DNA of 64,000 nucleotides from Endozoicomonas sp965199185 (GCA_965199185.1 CBDAQW010000024.1:43125-107124), one strand, 5' to 3'; counted from the stretch's first letter, positions 38,984-48,334 are shown. Numbers and translations are program-made. Notes: generated by a model not told the origin, from the sequence alone.

Positions 38984-39129
38984 GATAAGCCCTCTACATC
39001 GGTCTTCAGGTAATCCAGATAAGGAATCTGGCCTTACTCTTATCAACCTGATTTATCTAAAATTCTTTATTTCGCACTCACTTGAGTGCTGGAAGTCTAG
39101 TCTTTAGATGCTAGTTTCTAGCAACCAGC

Positions 39130-39504
39130 TTAAGACTTAGGCTTCTTGGTACCGTACTTGGAACGGCCCTGCTTACGATCGTTAACACCCTGAGTATCCA
39201 GGCTACCGCGAACGGTGTGATAACGAACACCTGGCAAGTCTTTTACACGACCGCCACGGATCAGAACAACAGAGTGCTCCTGCAGGTTGTGACCTTCACC
39301 ACCAATGTAGGAAGTCACTTCGAAACCGTTAGTCAGACGCACACGACATACTTTACGCAGCGCAGAGTTTGGTTTCTTAGGGGTGGTGGTGTAAACACGA
39401 GTGCATACGCCACGACGTTGTGGACAAGCCTGCAGCGCAGGAACATCGGTCTTTTTGACCTTGCGCTTACGGGGCTTGCGCACCAGCTGGTTAATTGTTG
39501 CCAT
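39130..39504 (-). CDS. rpsL: 30S ribosomal protein S12
   Basis: S12 sits at the decoding centre and governs accuracy. The 124-residue protein is canonical: MATINQLVRKPRKRKVKKTD, TTPKKPNSALRKVCRVRL and VLIRGGRVKDLPGVRYHTVRG. The Lys positions altered in streptomycin-resistant mutants (PKKPNS and VKDLPG) carry the wild-type Lys. It is the first gene of the str operon, with a sigma-70-type promoter about 150 bases upstream rather than read-through from rpoC. Confidence 0.98.
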   Translation of the reverse strand: MATINQLVRKPRKRKVKKTDVPALQACPQRRGVCTRVYTTTPKKPNSALRKVCRVRLTNGFEVTSYIGGEGHNLQEHSVVLIRGGRVKDLPGVRYHTVRGSLDTQGVNDRKQGRSKYGTKKPKS

Positions 39505-39588
39505 TCAGCGAACTCCAATCGTTTCTATTTTTTCGGATTTAATCCGTCAGAGGATTGCCAGATTTGAATCCGTGCTTTAAACAGCAAA

Positions 39589-39612
39589 AGTCGGCGTAAA
39601 CCGACTTCCACG
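39589..39612. repeat. Short perfect hairpin in the rpsL leader
   Basis: AGTCGG, CGTAAA, CCGACT lies between the predicted promoter and rpsL. It resembles half of the REP-like family and could fold in the leader RNA; a regulatory role is untested. Confidence 0.4.
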
Positions 39613-39655
39613 CCCCCAGCAAGCTAATAAACCAAGGGCAAAATAAAGCGGACAA

Positions 39656-39684
39656 ATTCTACGGAGGAAGGAAACGAGCGTCAA
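39656..39684 (-). promoter_or_regulatory. Sigma-70-type promoter of the str operon
   Basis: On the minus strand TTGACG, a 17-base spacer, TAGAAT: five of six matches to both consensus hexamers at the optimal spacing, about 150 bases upstream of rpsL. Nothing else promoter-like of this quality was seen in the 490-base gap, which holds no gene. Confidence 0.72.
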
Positions 39685-39994
39685 GAGGGGATAAGCCTCT
39701 TAAGTGAAGAGAAGGAGTTACCCTGTTAGAAAACATGCAAAACTCAGCTACATTTCTACGAAATCATGACTACTTGCAAGGTACAGTCACTTATGAACGC
39801 CTACTGCCCCCAATTCCAAAATGAAAACCTTTTTCTCAACACCAGAAAACTCATTATTGCCAGGCTGTCTTTTAAGCATCCCGGCTTGTATCTTTAATAT
39901 GCAAACTGTCGTATGCCATACCATTAGACCCTCACACCCTTGAAACCAGAACATTTTATCCGGAGGCGACTATCACACCAAAAGGTGACTGCTC

Positions 39995-41010
39995 ATGGTT
40001 ACAAAGACGATGTCTCGTTACATCTTACTCCTTGTCATCTTAGCCTGTGCAATGACCAGCACAACAGCCACCTCCCGGCAGAAAAGATTTTCAAAACCTT
40101 ATACCGTAGCTGCGATGGGAACATACCCCTGGATTGTGCAGTTAGTCGACAAAAATGGCTTGGCATGCACAGGGTCTCTTATTTCTGATCGCCATATACT
40201 GACTGCAGCCAACTGCCTTCATCCAAGTTCGAAAACCCGTGCTGATATCGATAGCTTAAGGATTGTTTTTAAAAACCACCCTGCGAACCTTATAAAACAA
40301 CCACTGAGGTACATCATTGACCCTGATTTCAGCAAAGGGTCACTTGTGGACTTTGGTACCGCAATCATCGAAATGGATTCACCTGCTGTTGGCATTTCAC
40401 CTGCCAACACAGATGCGAGGGTTAAGCGCCCAAAAGATTTGGCAAAAATGCAACTTATGAGCGCCAGTTATGATCTCGATGACGAATTACATTTAATTCA
40501 TCTTTCATGGGCTTACAGTTGGTCGAAAAAGCGATTAGCTGAAGAATGGTATTCATATCAACGTTTTCCTCGAATATTCCAAACGGAGTATAAGGGGTGC
40601 GCTGAGACAACAGATAAAGGAGCCCCTTTCATATACAAGGCTAATAGCCAGCTGCATATAATAGGCGTAGAAAACGGTTATTCCGACCTTTGTAATCGCC
40701 CTCTAAATGGAGAAAAAAGGCAATTTGTTTTTGCGACGTTATTGCATAGCCAGTTAAGTTTTGCACAAAATCACTTCCAACTCGCAAAGTGTTACGTCGA
40801 TGAAAAAACTACACCCTATCAGGTCAATCGACTCACCTTGATGACTGGAATGAAATCCCCGAACGCACAGCACTGCCTTCACCATTCCCTGACTGCCCAT
40901 CTCAGATCATCAGCACCTCACCCCAGAACACATCGAAGGGATCAAATTTTATGCCGCCGATGCCACTAATTGCAGTATTTTTAACCGCATTATTTTACAG
41001 CTCTCCATAA
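39995..41010 (+). pseudogene. Secreted trypsin-fold (S1-like) protein without catalytic His and Ser; 3' frameshift
   Basis: A signal peptide (residues 1-26) precedes a chymotrypsin-fold domain: YPWIVQLVDKNGLACTGSLISDRHILTAANCLH matches the first barrel with its Cys58-Cys74 pair. The catalytic TAAHC reads TAANC (Asn73), and the Ser motif GDSGGP reads TDKGAP (Lys208); the Asp is kept (Asp119). So it is a pseudoprotease or decayed protease. The continuous frame ends at 40969, but from the six-A run (40803-40808) one extra A opens a more protein-like C-terminus (NYTLSGQSTHLDDWNEIP...) that ends in a hydrophobic segment (PLIAVFLTALFYSS) and stops at 41010. AAAGGTG precedes ATG 39995. Its host-like domain and position between the str operon and a second EF-G suggest acquisition; that is inference. 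Confidence 0.68.
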
Positions 41011-41177
41011 ACCTGAAGTAACGCGTAGCAAACCAAGCGGGTACAGACCGACGACAATCGGTAAATTTCACCAAAAACCAGTATTTTTTTCATTTCTTTG
41101 TTTACTTTTGGTTCTCTATCGGGATGAAAGCCTTTAAACTATGCCGCTAATTTTTTCCCTGAAACATCGAGCATCTA

Positions 41178-43268
41178 ATGTCAGATCTCTCTAAATATAG
41201 AAATATTGGTATCTTCGCACACGTTGATGCCGGTAAAACAACGACCACTGAACGCATCCTGAAGCTGACCGGTAAAATCCATAAGACCGGTGAAGTACAC
41301 GACGGTGAGTCCACCACTGACTTCATGGAACAGGAAGCAGAGCGTGGTATTACCATCCAGTCTGCGGCGATTACCACTTTCTGGAAAGATCACCGCCTGA
41401 ACGTAATCGATACTCCGGGACACGTTGACTTCACCGTTGAAGTATATCGCTCCCTGAAAGTGCTGGACGGTGGTATCGGTGTATTCTGTGGTTCCGGTGG
41501 TGTTGAGCCTCAGTCCGAAACTAACTGGCGTTATGCTGATGAATCCGGTGTTGCCCGTATCATCTTTGTTAACAAGCTGGATCGTCTGGGTGCTGACTTT
41601 TATCGAGTGACCGATCAGGTTAAAAATGTTCTGGGGGCTAACCCACTGATTATGACTCTGCCAATCGGTACTGAAGATGAGTTTGTTGGTGTTGTTGATG
41701 TCCTGAGCCAGAAGGCTTACGTATGGGACGACACTGGTCTGCCAGAAAACTACACCATCGAAGACATCCCAGCGGATATGGTTGACGACGCAGCCATGTA
41801 CCGTGAACAGCTAATCGAAACCGCTGTTGAGATGGACGACGATCTGATGATGGCTTACATGGAAGGTGAAGAGCCTTCTATCGAAGACATCAAGAAGTGC
41901 ATCCGCAAGGGTACAAACGAGCTGGCATTCTTCCCAACTTACTGTGGTTCTGCCTTCAAGAACAAAGGCATCCAGCTGGTTCTGGACGCGGTTGTGGATT
42001 ACCTGCCAGCACCAACTGAAGTTGAGCCTCAGCCTCTGACTGACGAAGTGGGTGAGCCTACAGGCGAAGTGGCAACGGTTGCCGTTGAAGAGCCTTTCCG
42101 CGCTCTGGCGTTCAAAATCATGGACGACCGTTTTGGTGCTCTGACCTTTATCCGCATCTACTCCGGTGTTCTGAACAAAGGCGACACTATCCTGAACTCC
42201 TTCACCGGCAAGACTGAGCGTATCGGTCGTATGTGTGAAATGGAAGCGGACGAGCGTAAAGAACTGACTTCTGCACAGGCTGGCGACATTATCGCTGTTG
42301 TTGGTATGAAGAACGTACAGACTGGTCACACTCTGTGCTCTCCACAGCACCCATGTACTCTGGAAGCTATGGTGTTCCCAGAGCCTGTAATCTCCATCGC
42401 TGTCGCTCCTAAAGACAAAGGCGGTTCTGAGAAAATGGGTATTGCTATCGGTAAGATGGTAGCTGAAGACCCAACCTTCCAGGTTCACACTGACGAAGAA
42501 ACCGGTCAGACCATCCTGCGTGGTATGGGCGAACTGCACCTGGACATCAAGGTCGACATCCTCAAGCGTACCTACGGCGTTGATCTGGAAGTCGGTGAGC
42601 CACAGGTTGCTTACCGTGAAACCATTACCGCTGAAGTTGAAGATTCTTACACTCACAAGAAACAGTCTGGTGGTTCCGGTCAGTTCGGTAAGATCGACTA
42701 CCGTATCAAGCCAGGTGAAGCCAACTCCGGTCTTACCTTCACTTCTACAGTTGTGGGCGGTAACGTACCTAAGGAATTCTTCCCGGCTATCGAGAAGGGC
42801 TTCGAGATCATGATGGCCAACGGTGTTCTGGCTGGCTTCCCTGTTCTGGACGTTGAAGTTGAGCTGTTCGATGGTGCTTACCACGCCGTTGACTCCTCCG
42901 CCATCGCCTTCGAACTGGCTGCCCGTGGTGCATTCCGTCAGTCTATTCCTAAGGCACAGCCTAAGCTGCTTGAACCAATCATGAAGGTTGACGTGTTCAC
43001 TCCAGACGATCACGTTGGTGACGTTATTGGTGACCTGAACCGTCGTCGCGGCATGATCGAAGGCCAGGAAGCAGGTACTACCGGCGTTCGCATCAAGGCT
43101 AACGTACCTCTGTCCGAAATGTTCGGTTACATCGGTTCTCTGCGTACCATGACTTCTGGTCGTGGTCAGTTCTCTATGGAATTCGATCACTACGCTCAGT
43201 GCCCACAAAACGTGGCTGAGAAGGTTATCGAAGAAGAGAAAGCTCGTCAGGCTGAGAAGAAGAAATAA
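41178..43268 (+). CDS. fusA2: Second elongation factor G (EF-G2-type paralog)
   Basis: A 696-residue translational GTPase with the complete EF-G layout: GIFAHVDAGKTTTTERILKLTG (G1), DTPGHVDFTVEVYRSLKVLDG (G3), FVNKLDRLGADF (G4), domains III-V with GMGELHLDIKVDILKR and GDLNRRRGMIEGQE. It differs throughout from the fusA product, for example in WKDHRLNVIDTP and an acidic insert near 290-310. EF-G paralogs can divide translocation and recycling, or act under stress; which applies here is unknown. Codon choice is strongly biased towards CTG, GGT, CGT and AAC, as in highly expressed genes. Ribosome-protection proteins such as TetM are excluded by the close EF-G similarity. Confidence 0.9.
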   Translation: MSDLSKYRNIGIFAHVDAGKTTTTERILKLTGKIHKTGEVHDGESTTDFMEQEAERGITIQSAAITTFWKDHRLNVIDTPGHVDFTVEVYRSLKVLDGGIGVFCGSGGVEPQSETNWRYADESGVARIIFVNKLDRLGADFYRVTDQVKNVLGANPLIMTLPIGTEDEFVGVVDVLSQKAYVWDDTGLPENYTIEDIPADMVDDAAMYREQLIETAVEMDDDLMMAYMEGEEPSIEDIKKCIRKGTNELAFFPTYCGSAFKNKGIQLVLDAVVDYLPAPTEVEPQPLTDEVGEPTGEVATVAVEEPFRALAFKIMDDRFGALTFIRIYSGVLNKGDTILNSFTGKTERIGRMCEMEADERKELTSAQAGDIIAVVGMKNVQTGHTLCSPQHPCTLEAMVFPEPVISIAVAPKDKGGSEKMGIAIGKMVAEDPTFQVHTDEETGQTILRGMGELHLDIKVDILKRTYGVDLEVGEPQVAYRETITAEVEDSYTHKKQSGGSGQFGKIDYRIKPGEANSGLTFTSTVVGGNVPKEFFPAIEKGFEIMMANGVLAGFPVLDVEVELFDGAYHAVDSSAIAFELAARGAFRQSIPKAQPKLLEPIMKVDVFTPDDHVGDVIGDLNRRRGMIEGQEAGTTGVRIKANVPLSEMFGYIGSLRTMTSGRGQFSMEFDHYAQCPQNVAEKVIEEEKARQAEKKK

Positions 43269-43290
43269 TTCTTGTTAGTGTGAAGCCTTA

Positions 43291-43318
43291 ATGGTGATAA
43301 TTTTTTTATTATCACCAT
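43291..43318 (+). terminator. Hairpin after fusA2, first of two
   Basis: ATGGTGATAAT, T-rich loop, ATTATCACCAT: a perfect 11-base stem 22 bases after the stop codon; it lacks a trailing T tract, so the next hairpin is the likelier terminator. Confidence 0.6.
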
Positions 43319-43339
43319 CCTGTCCATTCCTGGACTCAT

Positions 43340-43373
43340 AAAAAACCACTGTATTTCATCAGTGGTTTTTTTA
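43340..43373 (+). terminator. Rho-independent terminator of fusA2
   Basis: AAAAAACCACT, ten-base loop, AGTGGTTTTTTT, a strong bidirectional terminator that also separates the minus-strand effector-like gene. Confidence 0.88.
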
Positions 43374-43745
43374 TTGCATATTTAACATTTATTGAAATAC
43401 CAACCAACGTTAATAACTGCAATTGGTATAATATAATGACGTTTCTACTCCGTTAAAATTACTGCTTACGATTCGAGTTATTATTACCTTCCCACGTGAT
43501 CATCTTAATCTCTCGGGCAAGATTGATAGTATTAGTTGGCATTTGAAGGCGTTGATCGAATCTTAGCTTTTTATTAATTAAATAATCTTTACTGCCTGTT
43601 AATAACAGTTTTTTTGCAACCGCAGAACAATTATTCGTAAACACATTATATTGAGAGATATCAATTTCATTTCTCCACTTATCAAGTATTGCTTGAGAAT
43701 CCATATTTTTCAGTTCTACAATATTTTTTTCATTCAATGTATCTT

Positions 43746-45050
43746 CAATACTTCGGACAGTTTCCGCCAGATGCGGCCATGAGAGAAAACAGCGAAAATG
43801 GAGAAGCTCACCCCCTCCATTCGCTGATACTTTTCTCTCATGGAAAACATAGTAAAGGCTGCTCTGGACGGCATGTCCAGTGTTAAAAAGCCCCAGAAAA
43901 CCTTCATCGCGCTGCTTCTCTCTGCTCTCATAGTGGTTCAGGGCAAAGCCAACTTTCGGAATATGAGTCGATATTCCCCGATGAGTGAGAAACGCTTTAG
44001 TCGCTGGTATCGCCGTTCCTTCGACTTTTCCAGTTTCAACTGCCTGATGCTCTCTGATGTAGTTGAGAAAGCTCAGGAGTTAATAGCTGCTCTCGATGCC
44101 AGCTTTATGACCAAAAGTGGCAAGAAGACGGATGGGCTCGGAATGTTTTGGCGTGGCTGCACAAGTCGCTCTGAGCGAGGACTTGAGCTATCCCTTCTCA
44201 GTGTTATAGACCTTCAATCCAATACAGCGTATGCACTGGATGCTGAGCAGACCCTTGATGAAGACGGTAAAACTCGCGTCGACCTCTATGCAGAGCAGGT
44301 TATTCGTCTTGCAGAAAAAATTCTGAATCTTGGTATCAGCTATCTGTCTGTAGACGCCTATTACTTCAAGGAAAAATTTGTATCCGCTGTGGTTGCTACT
44401 GGCCTCCAGATCGTTGGCAAGTTAAGAAATGATGCCGACCTGCTGTGGCTCTACACCGGTTCATATTCTGGCAGTGGACGCCCAAGAATTTATGATGGTA
44501 AGGTCAACCCTGACAAAGATCTACACCGCTTTGAGCACGTAGGCCAGCTGGAAAGCGGAGAAAATATCTATACCGCAGTTGTACATTCCAAATGTCTGAA
44601 ACGTCGTATACGTGTTGTTATGTTGCGGACTCAGCGAGGCACCAAAATGGGTGTATCGCTGCTCTACTCAACCGATACAGATCTGGACGCGATGACAATC
44701 ATCAAATATTACAAAGCCAGGTTTCAGATCGAATTTATTTTCCGGGATGCCAAGCAGTACACAGGGTTGATGGACTGCCAATCTTGCCGGAAAGAGTGTA
44801 TCCACACACAAATCAATGCTTCGTTTACAGCCCTGAATGCACTCAAGCTGGAAGACCTGGAAGAAAAAAATACCGATGAAGAAACCGTGATTTCTATCGC
44901 CACCTGGAAACGCCGAAAGTTCAATCAGCACTTGATGTGTAGAGTTTTTGAGAAGTTAGATTTACCCATGAGCAATGAAAAAGTCATGGACACTTACCGA
45001 CAACTCAGTAGCTATGGAGCTATCGCTGCATGAAAGTGTCCGAAGTGTTG
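43746..45050 (+). mobile_element. IS4-type insertion sequence, 6-bp target duplication
   Basis: The ends CAATACTTCGGACAGTTTC (left) and CAACACTTCGGACACTTTC (right, reverse complement) form an inverted repeat. TATCTT flanks both sides (43740-43745 and 45051-45056). Excision of 1305 bp plus one TATCTT restores the interrupted minus-strand gene exactly. One transposase gene fills it. Confidence 0.9.
43840..45033 (+). CDS. IS4-type transposase
   Basis: A 397-residue DDE transposase. The catalytic C-terminus shows the IS4 YREK signature: Tyr-x2-Arg-x3-Glu-x6-Lys in YKARFQIEFIFRDAK (about residues 290-304), followed by QYTGLMDCQSCRKECIHTQINASFTALN. The second Asp lies near LSVDAYYFKEKFV, and an early Asp is likely in AALDASFMTKSGKKTDG. 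The length is complete, so the element may be active. The subgroup within IS4 was not resolved. Confidence 0.9.
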   Translation: MENIVKAALDGMSSVKKPQKTFIALLLSALIVVQGKANFRNMSRYSPMSEKRFSRWYRRSFDFSSFNCLMLSDVVEKAQELIAALDASFMTKSGKKTDGLGMFWRGCTSRSERGLELSLLSVIDLQSNTAYALDAEQTLDEDGKTRVDLYAEQVIRLAEKILNLGISYLSVDAYYFKEKFVSAVVATGLQIVGKLRNDADLLWLYTGSYSGSGRPRIYDGKVNPDKDLHRFEHVGQLESGENIYTAVVHSKCLKRRIRVVMLRTQRGTKMGVSLLYSTDTDLDAMTIIKYYKARFQIEFIFRDAKQYTGLMDCQSCRKECIHTQINASFTALNALKLEDLEEKNTDEETVISIATWKRRKFNQHLMCRVFEKLDLPMSNEKVMDTYRQLSSYGAIAA

Positions 45051-45714
45051 TATCTTTATACTTAAACATATCTTTCACTAAATTATTCGGATCTCCACCT
45101 TCTTTCCTATAACCAGGAAGACCAAAAGACAGGTATTGAGGCTTACCTTTAGCCGAATCGTAAACAATCAACGCGCTATGAGCACTCTTATTAAAATTGA
45201 CCAGTATCACATCCCCTTCATTACAACAACGCCTCATCAACCCCCTTACTCTTTCATGTATTATTTTAGTGGCTGGCTTTAATGCATTGGTATCTTTTGT
45301 CTTATTATATTCTGCCAGAGCTTTTTGAATTTCCTCCATGTTTTCTCCGTCCGACTGAGCAAGCCAGTCACGCATACCAGATAAAGGAAATACTGGTCCT
45401 CTTAGTATTTTTCTTGTCTCTTTGTTAATAGCGTTTTCATGAGAAGCGATGAGTCTACCTGATAATGTTCGCTCCCCTGCTTTTAGCACTTTATTCAAAT
45501 GGCTTTTTTTAATCGACTCAGTATTCTTCACAACAGTCACCTGACGCGAATTAAAAGCTTTACCTTTTCTTATTATTTCATCCGCAGATCTACCATTATT
45601 CCGCTGAGGCAAAGGCTGACTGACTGACGATCCAGAGATCTCTTTCATTAATTACTCCCCTCCGGCTTAAGTTTGAGCAATCTACACAACATCAATTGAT
45701 TAAAAAACACCACC

Positions 45715-47136
45715 CTATGCATTTATTGTATTTTCCCTTAGCAGGCGGAAGGTCTTTAGCATTGGATCAAGGTAATTTGATTCCAAAAGCTCAGGTTGAG
45801 CTTTTGTCATATCGAACAATTCATAAGTAGATATTGTCAACTTTTGTGCAAGCAAACTTGAGCTATCAAGCTTGCCTCCCACTTTATCTAAAATATGGAT
45901 AAGGCGAACCACTTCGTTGAACTTTTGGTGCCATTCTTTAGGTTGAGATTTCATCAACTCTCGAACTTCTTCTTTCCACTCAAGAGTAGAACTATCATCC
46001 TTTTCAGCAGGATCTAATCCAATCTCTTCAATAATGCCTTTCAGCCCCGTACTCCTTTCGCTAAAAATACTATATTCAGAGCATTTCTCCATCAAAACAT
46101 CGGCGCAATGATTCAAATAACTCAATCTCTTTTCAAGCTTGTCAGCATACTTTTCCATGTCAGTTCGGGTAGTCACAAGATGTGGATGAAAGTCCACATA
46201 GTTTTTAGAGCCACCTGCCTTCAGCAGGTGCCAGGTCATGCCTGCGCAGTTTTGTTCTTTACTGACCATTTTATAACAGTGCATTGAATTATCCGGCTGA
46301 CTCACCTCCTGCCATCTTTCTCGCATCTTATTCAGCTTCAAACCAAACATTACAAATTTTTCTTCCTGTGTTGTTTTGTCTGTAGTCTTACCAACACAGG
46401 GGAGATAATGCTTTTCAGCTCTTCGCTGCCATTCATCATGATTTTTGCTTGATGTTTTTTGAGATGGCAAAGGTTTAAAGGAAGCATTCTTAACTGATTC
46501 TATTTTTTCTTGTCCTTCACTCATTGGCTCAAGGGAGCCTTGTTTTAGTTTTTCCTTTGTTCTGTCGCTAATGTAATAGCCTTTTTCTTGTCGATAACTT
46601 TTCGGGCAGGTAGGAATACGCTGGTAAGAATAATAATCAAACTTCGTTTTTACAGGAGCCAACACTCTTTTCAGCATATGGGAAGACTCTTGCCAGTCGG
46701 TTCTTGTCTTCTTGGAGCCAAGCCATCCAGCATACTCATTCACATTTGGACCAGCTTTCATAGATAACGCCGTATGAATACTCGAATTTGCAATACCAGG
46801 GGTTGTCCAGTGTCTGACTACTACATGATGAGCCAGGTTCTTGGCATCTCCATGACTCCATTTGAAGTCAGAGGGGACTTTATGGGGAGACACTTTCCGG
46901 TCAGACATTTTTTTCTGCCCAACCGGCTTTAAATCATTTTTGCTTAAATGCTTCTGAAGCTCTGATATAGATGCATCAGAAGAAACTCTAACCTTCCGGG
47001 TAATGCCTGACTTAAACATCCTCCAGGCGACCACCAGACCATTTTTTCCCTGTGCAGTACTAACTTCTTTGGCAAGCCTGACCGCATCTGCCCTACTCGA
47101 ACTGACATAAACACTGCTACTTTTTTGAGTCTCCAT
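45715..47136 (-). CDS. Candidate effector with a permuted papain-like His...Cys motif
   Basis: A 473-residue protein without a signal peptide or membrane segment, with a Ser/Lys-rich N-terminal region (residues 1-95) that looks disordered. The core has SSIHTALSMKAGPNVNEYAGWLG (His121) and, far downstream, KEQNCAGMTWHLLKAGGSKNYV (Cys297). These align by eye with HSALIVYD/QYLSFGLPG and NNCSAVAKKLLLTGSKDYL of the next gene. His preceding Cys suggests the permuted NlpC/P60 or DUF4105-like fold. The last 170 residues are helical. AAGGAA precedes ATG 47136. It is first in a two-gene unit, 66 bases before the partner. Secretion into a host is inference; I do not recognise a named family. Confidence 0.6.
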   Translation of the reverse strand: METQKSSSVYVSSSRADAVRLAKEVSTAQGKNGLVVAWRMFKSGITRKVRVSSDASISELQKHLSKNDLKPVGQKKMSDRKVSPHKVPSDFKWSHGDAKNLAHHVVVRHWTTPGIANSSIHTALSMKAGPNVNEYAGWLGSKKTRTDWQESSHMLKRVLAPVKTKFDYYSYQRIPTCPKSYRQEKGYYISDRTKEKLKQGSLEPMSEGQEKIESVKNASFKPLPSQKTSSKNHDEWQRRAEKHYLPCVGKTTDKTTQEEKFVMFGLKLNKMRERWQEVSQPDNSMHCYKMVSKEQNCAGMTWHLLKAGGSKNYVDFHPHLVTTRTDMEKYADKLEKRLSYLNHCADVLMEKCSEYSIFSERSTGLKGIIEEIGLDPAEKDDSSTLEWKEEVRELMKSQPKEWHQKFNEVVRLIHILDKVGGKLDSSSLLAQKLTISTYELFDMTKAQPELLESNYLDPMLKTFRLLRENTINA

Positions 47137-47289
47137 CCAACCATTCCTTTTTCGGCTGGTTACTAATTCGGCAGAAATAAATGACTTTTGATATCTGCGG
47201 TTACTCCGAGCATATGAAATAAAGCACCCTGCCCCTCAAGCCTGTACAACCTGTGATAAAGTGCGCTGAGTTCAATGGAGATACTCTTA

Positions 47290-48300
47290 ATGAAACGCGA
47301 ATTGGCGATTGAATTTTCTCGTGTCACAGAAGTCGCAGCTCTGGCTGGCTACAAATGGCTCGGTCGTGGTGATAAAAATGCAGCGGACGGTGCGGCTGTA
47401 GAAGCCATGCGAACGATGCTGAATAAAGTCGATATGGAGGGTGAAATCGTCATTGGTGAAGGTGAGATTGACAAAGCACCTATGTTGTATATCGGAGAAA
47501 AGGTCGGCAAAGGTTCTGGCGACAGCATAGACATTGCTGTTGATCCGATTGAAGGCACACGCATGACGGCTATGGGGCAAAACAATGCTATTGCTGTATT
47601 GGCTGCCGGTGAGAAAGGTTCATTCCTGAAAGCACCGGATATGTATATGGAAAAGCTGGTTTGTGGTCCGGGAGCCAAAGGCTGTATTGATTTAAACCTT
47701 GGGCTTGCAAAAAACATTCAGAATGTCGCCAATGCTCTGCAAAAGCCGATTGAAGATCTTGTGGTTATCACTCTGGCAAAACCACGCCATGATGACGTTA
47801 TTACCATGATGCAAAATATGGGTGTAAAAGTATTTGCTATCCCTGATGGCGATGTAGCTGCTTCTATCCTCACCTGTCTACCAGAAAGTGAAGTCGATAT
47901 GATGTACTGCGTCGGTGGTGCACCAGAGGGCGTTATTTCTGCCGCCGTCATTCGTGCGCTGGGCGGAGATATGCAGGGTCGTCTATTAACTCGTGACCAG
48001 GCCAAAGGCAAATCTCCAGAAAATATTGAAGCTGGCCAGCAGGAAATAGAACGCTGCAAAGAAATGGGCGTTGAAGCTGGTAAGTTGTTGCGTCTTGAAG
48101 AGATGGCAAGCTCTGACAGCATCGTATTCTCTGCAACCGGCATCACCAAAGGTGATTTGCTGCACGGTATTTCCCGTCAGGGCAATTTAGCCACTACCGA
48201 AACCTTGTTGGTGCGTGGTCGCTCTCGTACAATTCGCCGAATTCAGTCCACACATTATCTCGATCGTAAAGACGACGAGATCAGAAATGTGATTCTATAA
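47290..48300 (+). CDS. glpX: Fructose-1,6-bisphosphatase, class II
   Basis: GlpX hydrolyses fructose-1,6-bisphosphate in gluconeogenesis. The 336-residue protein matches the E. coli enzyme along its length: MKRELAIEFSRVTEVAALAG, GRGDKNAADGAAVEAMR, IVIGEGEIDKAPMLYIGE (metal Glu), DIAVDPIEGTRMTAMG (metal Asp), GGAPEGVISAAVIRALGG and FSATGITKGDLL. ATG 47290 is chosen because it matches the family N-terminus and follows GGAG; ATG 47275 would add five residues. It is monocistronic, followed by a hairpin. Confidence 0.97.
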   Translation: MKRELAIEFSRVTEVAALAGYKWLGRGDKNAADGAAVEAMRTMLNKVDMEGEIVIGEGEIDKAPMLYIGEKVGKGSGDSIDIAVDPIEGTRMTAMGQNNAIAVLAAGEKGSFLKAPDMYMEKLVCGPGAKGCIDLNLGLAKNIQNVANALQKPIEDLVVITLAKPRHDDVITMMQNMGVKVFAIPDGDVAASILTCLPESEVDMMYCVGGAPEGVISAAVIRALGGDMQGRLLTRDQAKGKSPENIEAGQQEIERCKEMGVEAGKLLRLEEMASSDSIVFSATGITKGDLLHGISRQGNLATTETLLVRGRSRTIRRIQSTHYLDRKDDEIRNVIL

Positions 48301-48304
48301 TGCT

Positions 48305-48334
48305 TTTGTCGGCGCTCTCAAAATGAGAAGCCGA
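48305..48334 (+). repeat. Inverted repeat after glpX
   Basis: GTCGGC, spacer, GAAGCCGAC, sharing the GAAGCCGAC word with the REP-like family. Without a T tract it is at best a weak terminator. No gene is visible in 48301-48443. Confidence 0.45.

Larger units (their letters stand above)
43459..45648 (-). pseudogene. Papain-like candidate effector gene interrupted by an IS4-type element
   Basis: The 5' part (45648 down to 45051) and the 3' part (43739 down to 43459) join in frame once the IS and one TATCTT are removed, across ...KYKDT|LNEKN..., giving 292 residues. The start (MKEISGSSVSQPLPQ) is Ser-rich and has no signal peptide; GGAGGGGAG precedes the ATG. The second half holds DVILVNFNKSAHSALIVYD (His157), PQYLSFGLPGY and NNCSAVAKKLLLTGSKDYL (Cys237): a His before a Cys, as in circularly permuted NlpC/P60 or papain-like cysteine hydrolases. 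The downstream half begins after the insertion, so the Cys is lost from the truncated product. The upstream gene at 45715 shares the motif pair. Confidence 0.72.

Noticed and set aside
41178..43268. fusA2 as a tetracycline ribosome-protection protein
   Set aside because: The close EF-G similarity in all domains, including domain IV and G motifs, and normal EF-G length argue against a TetM/TetO assignment.
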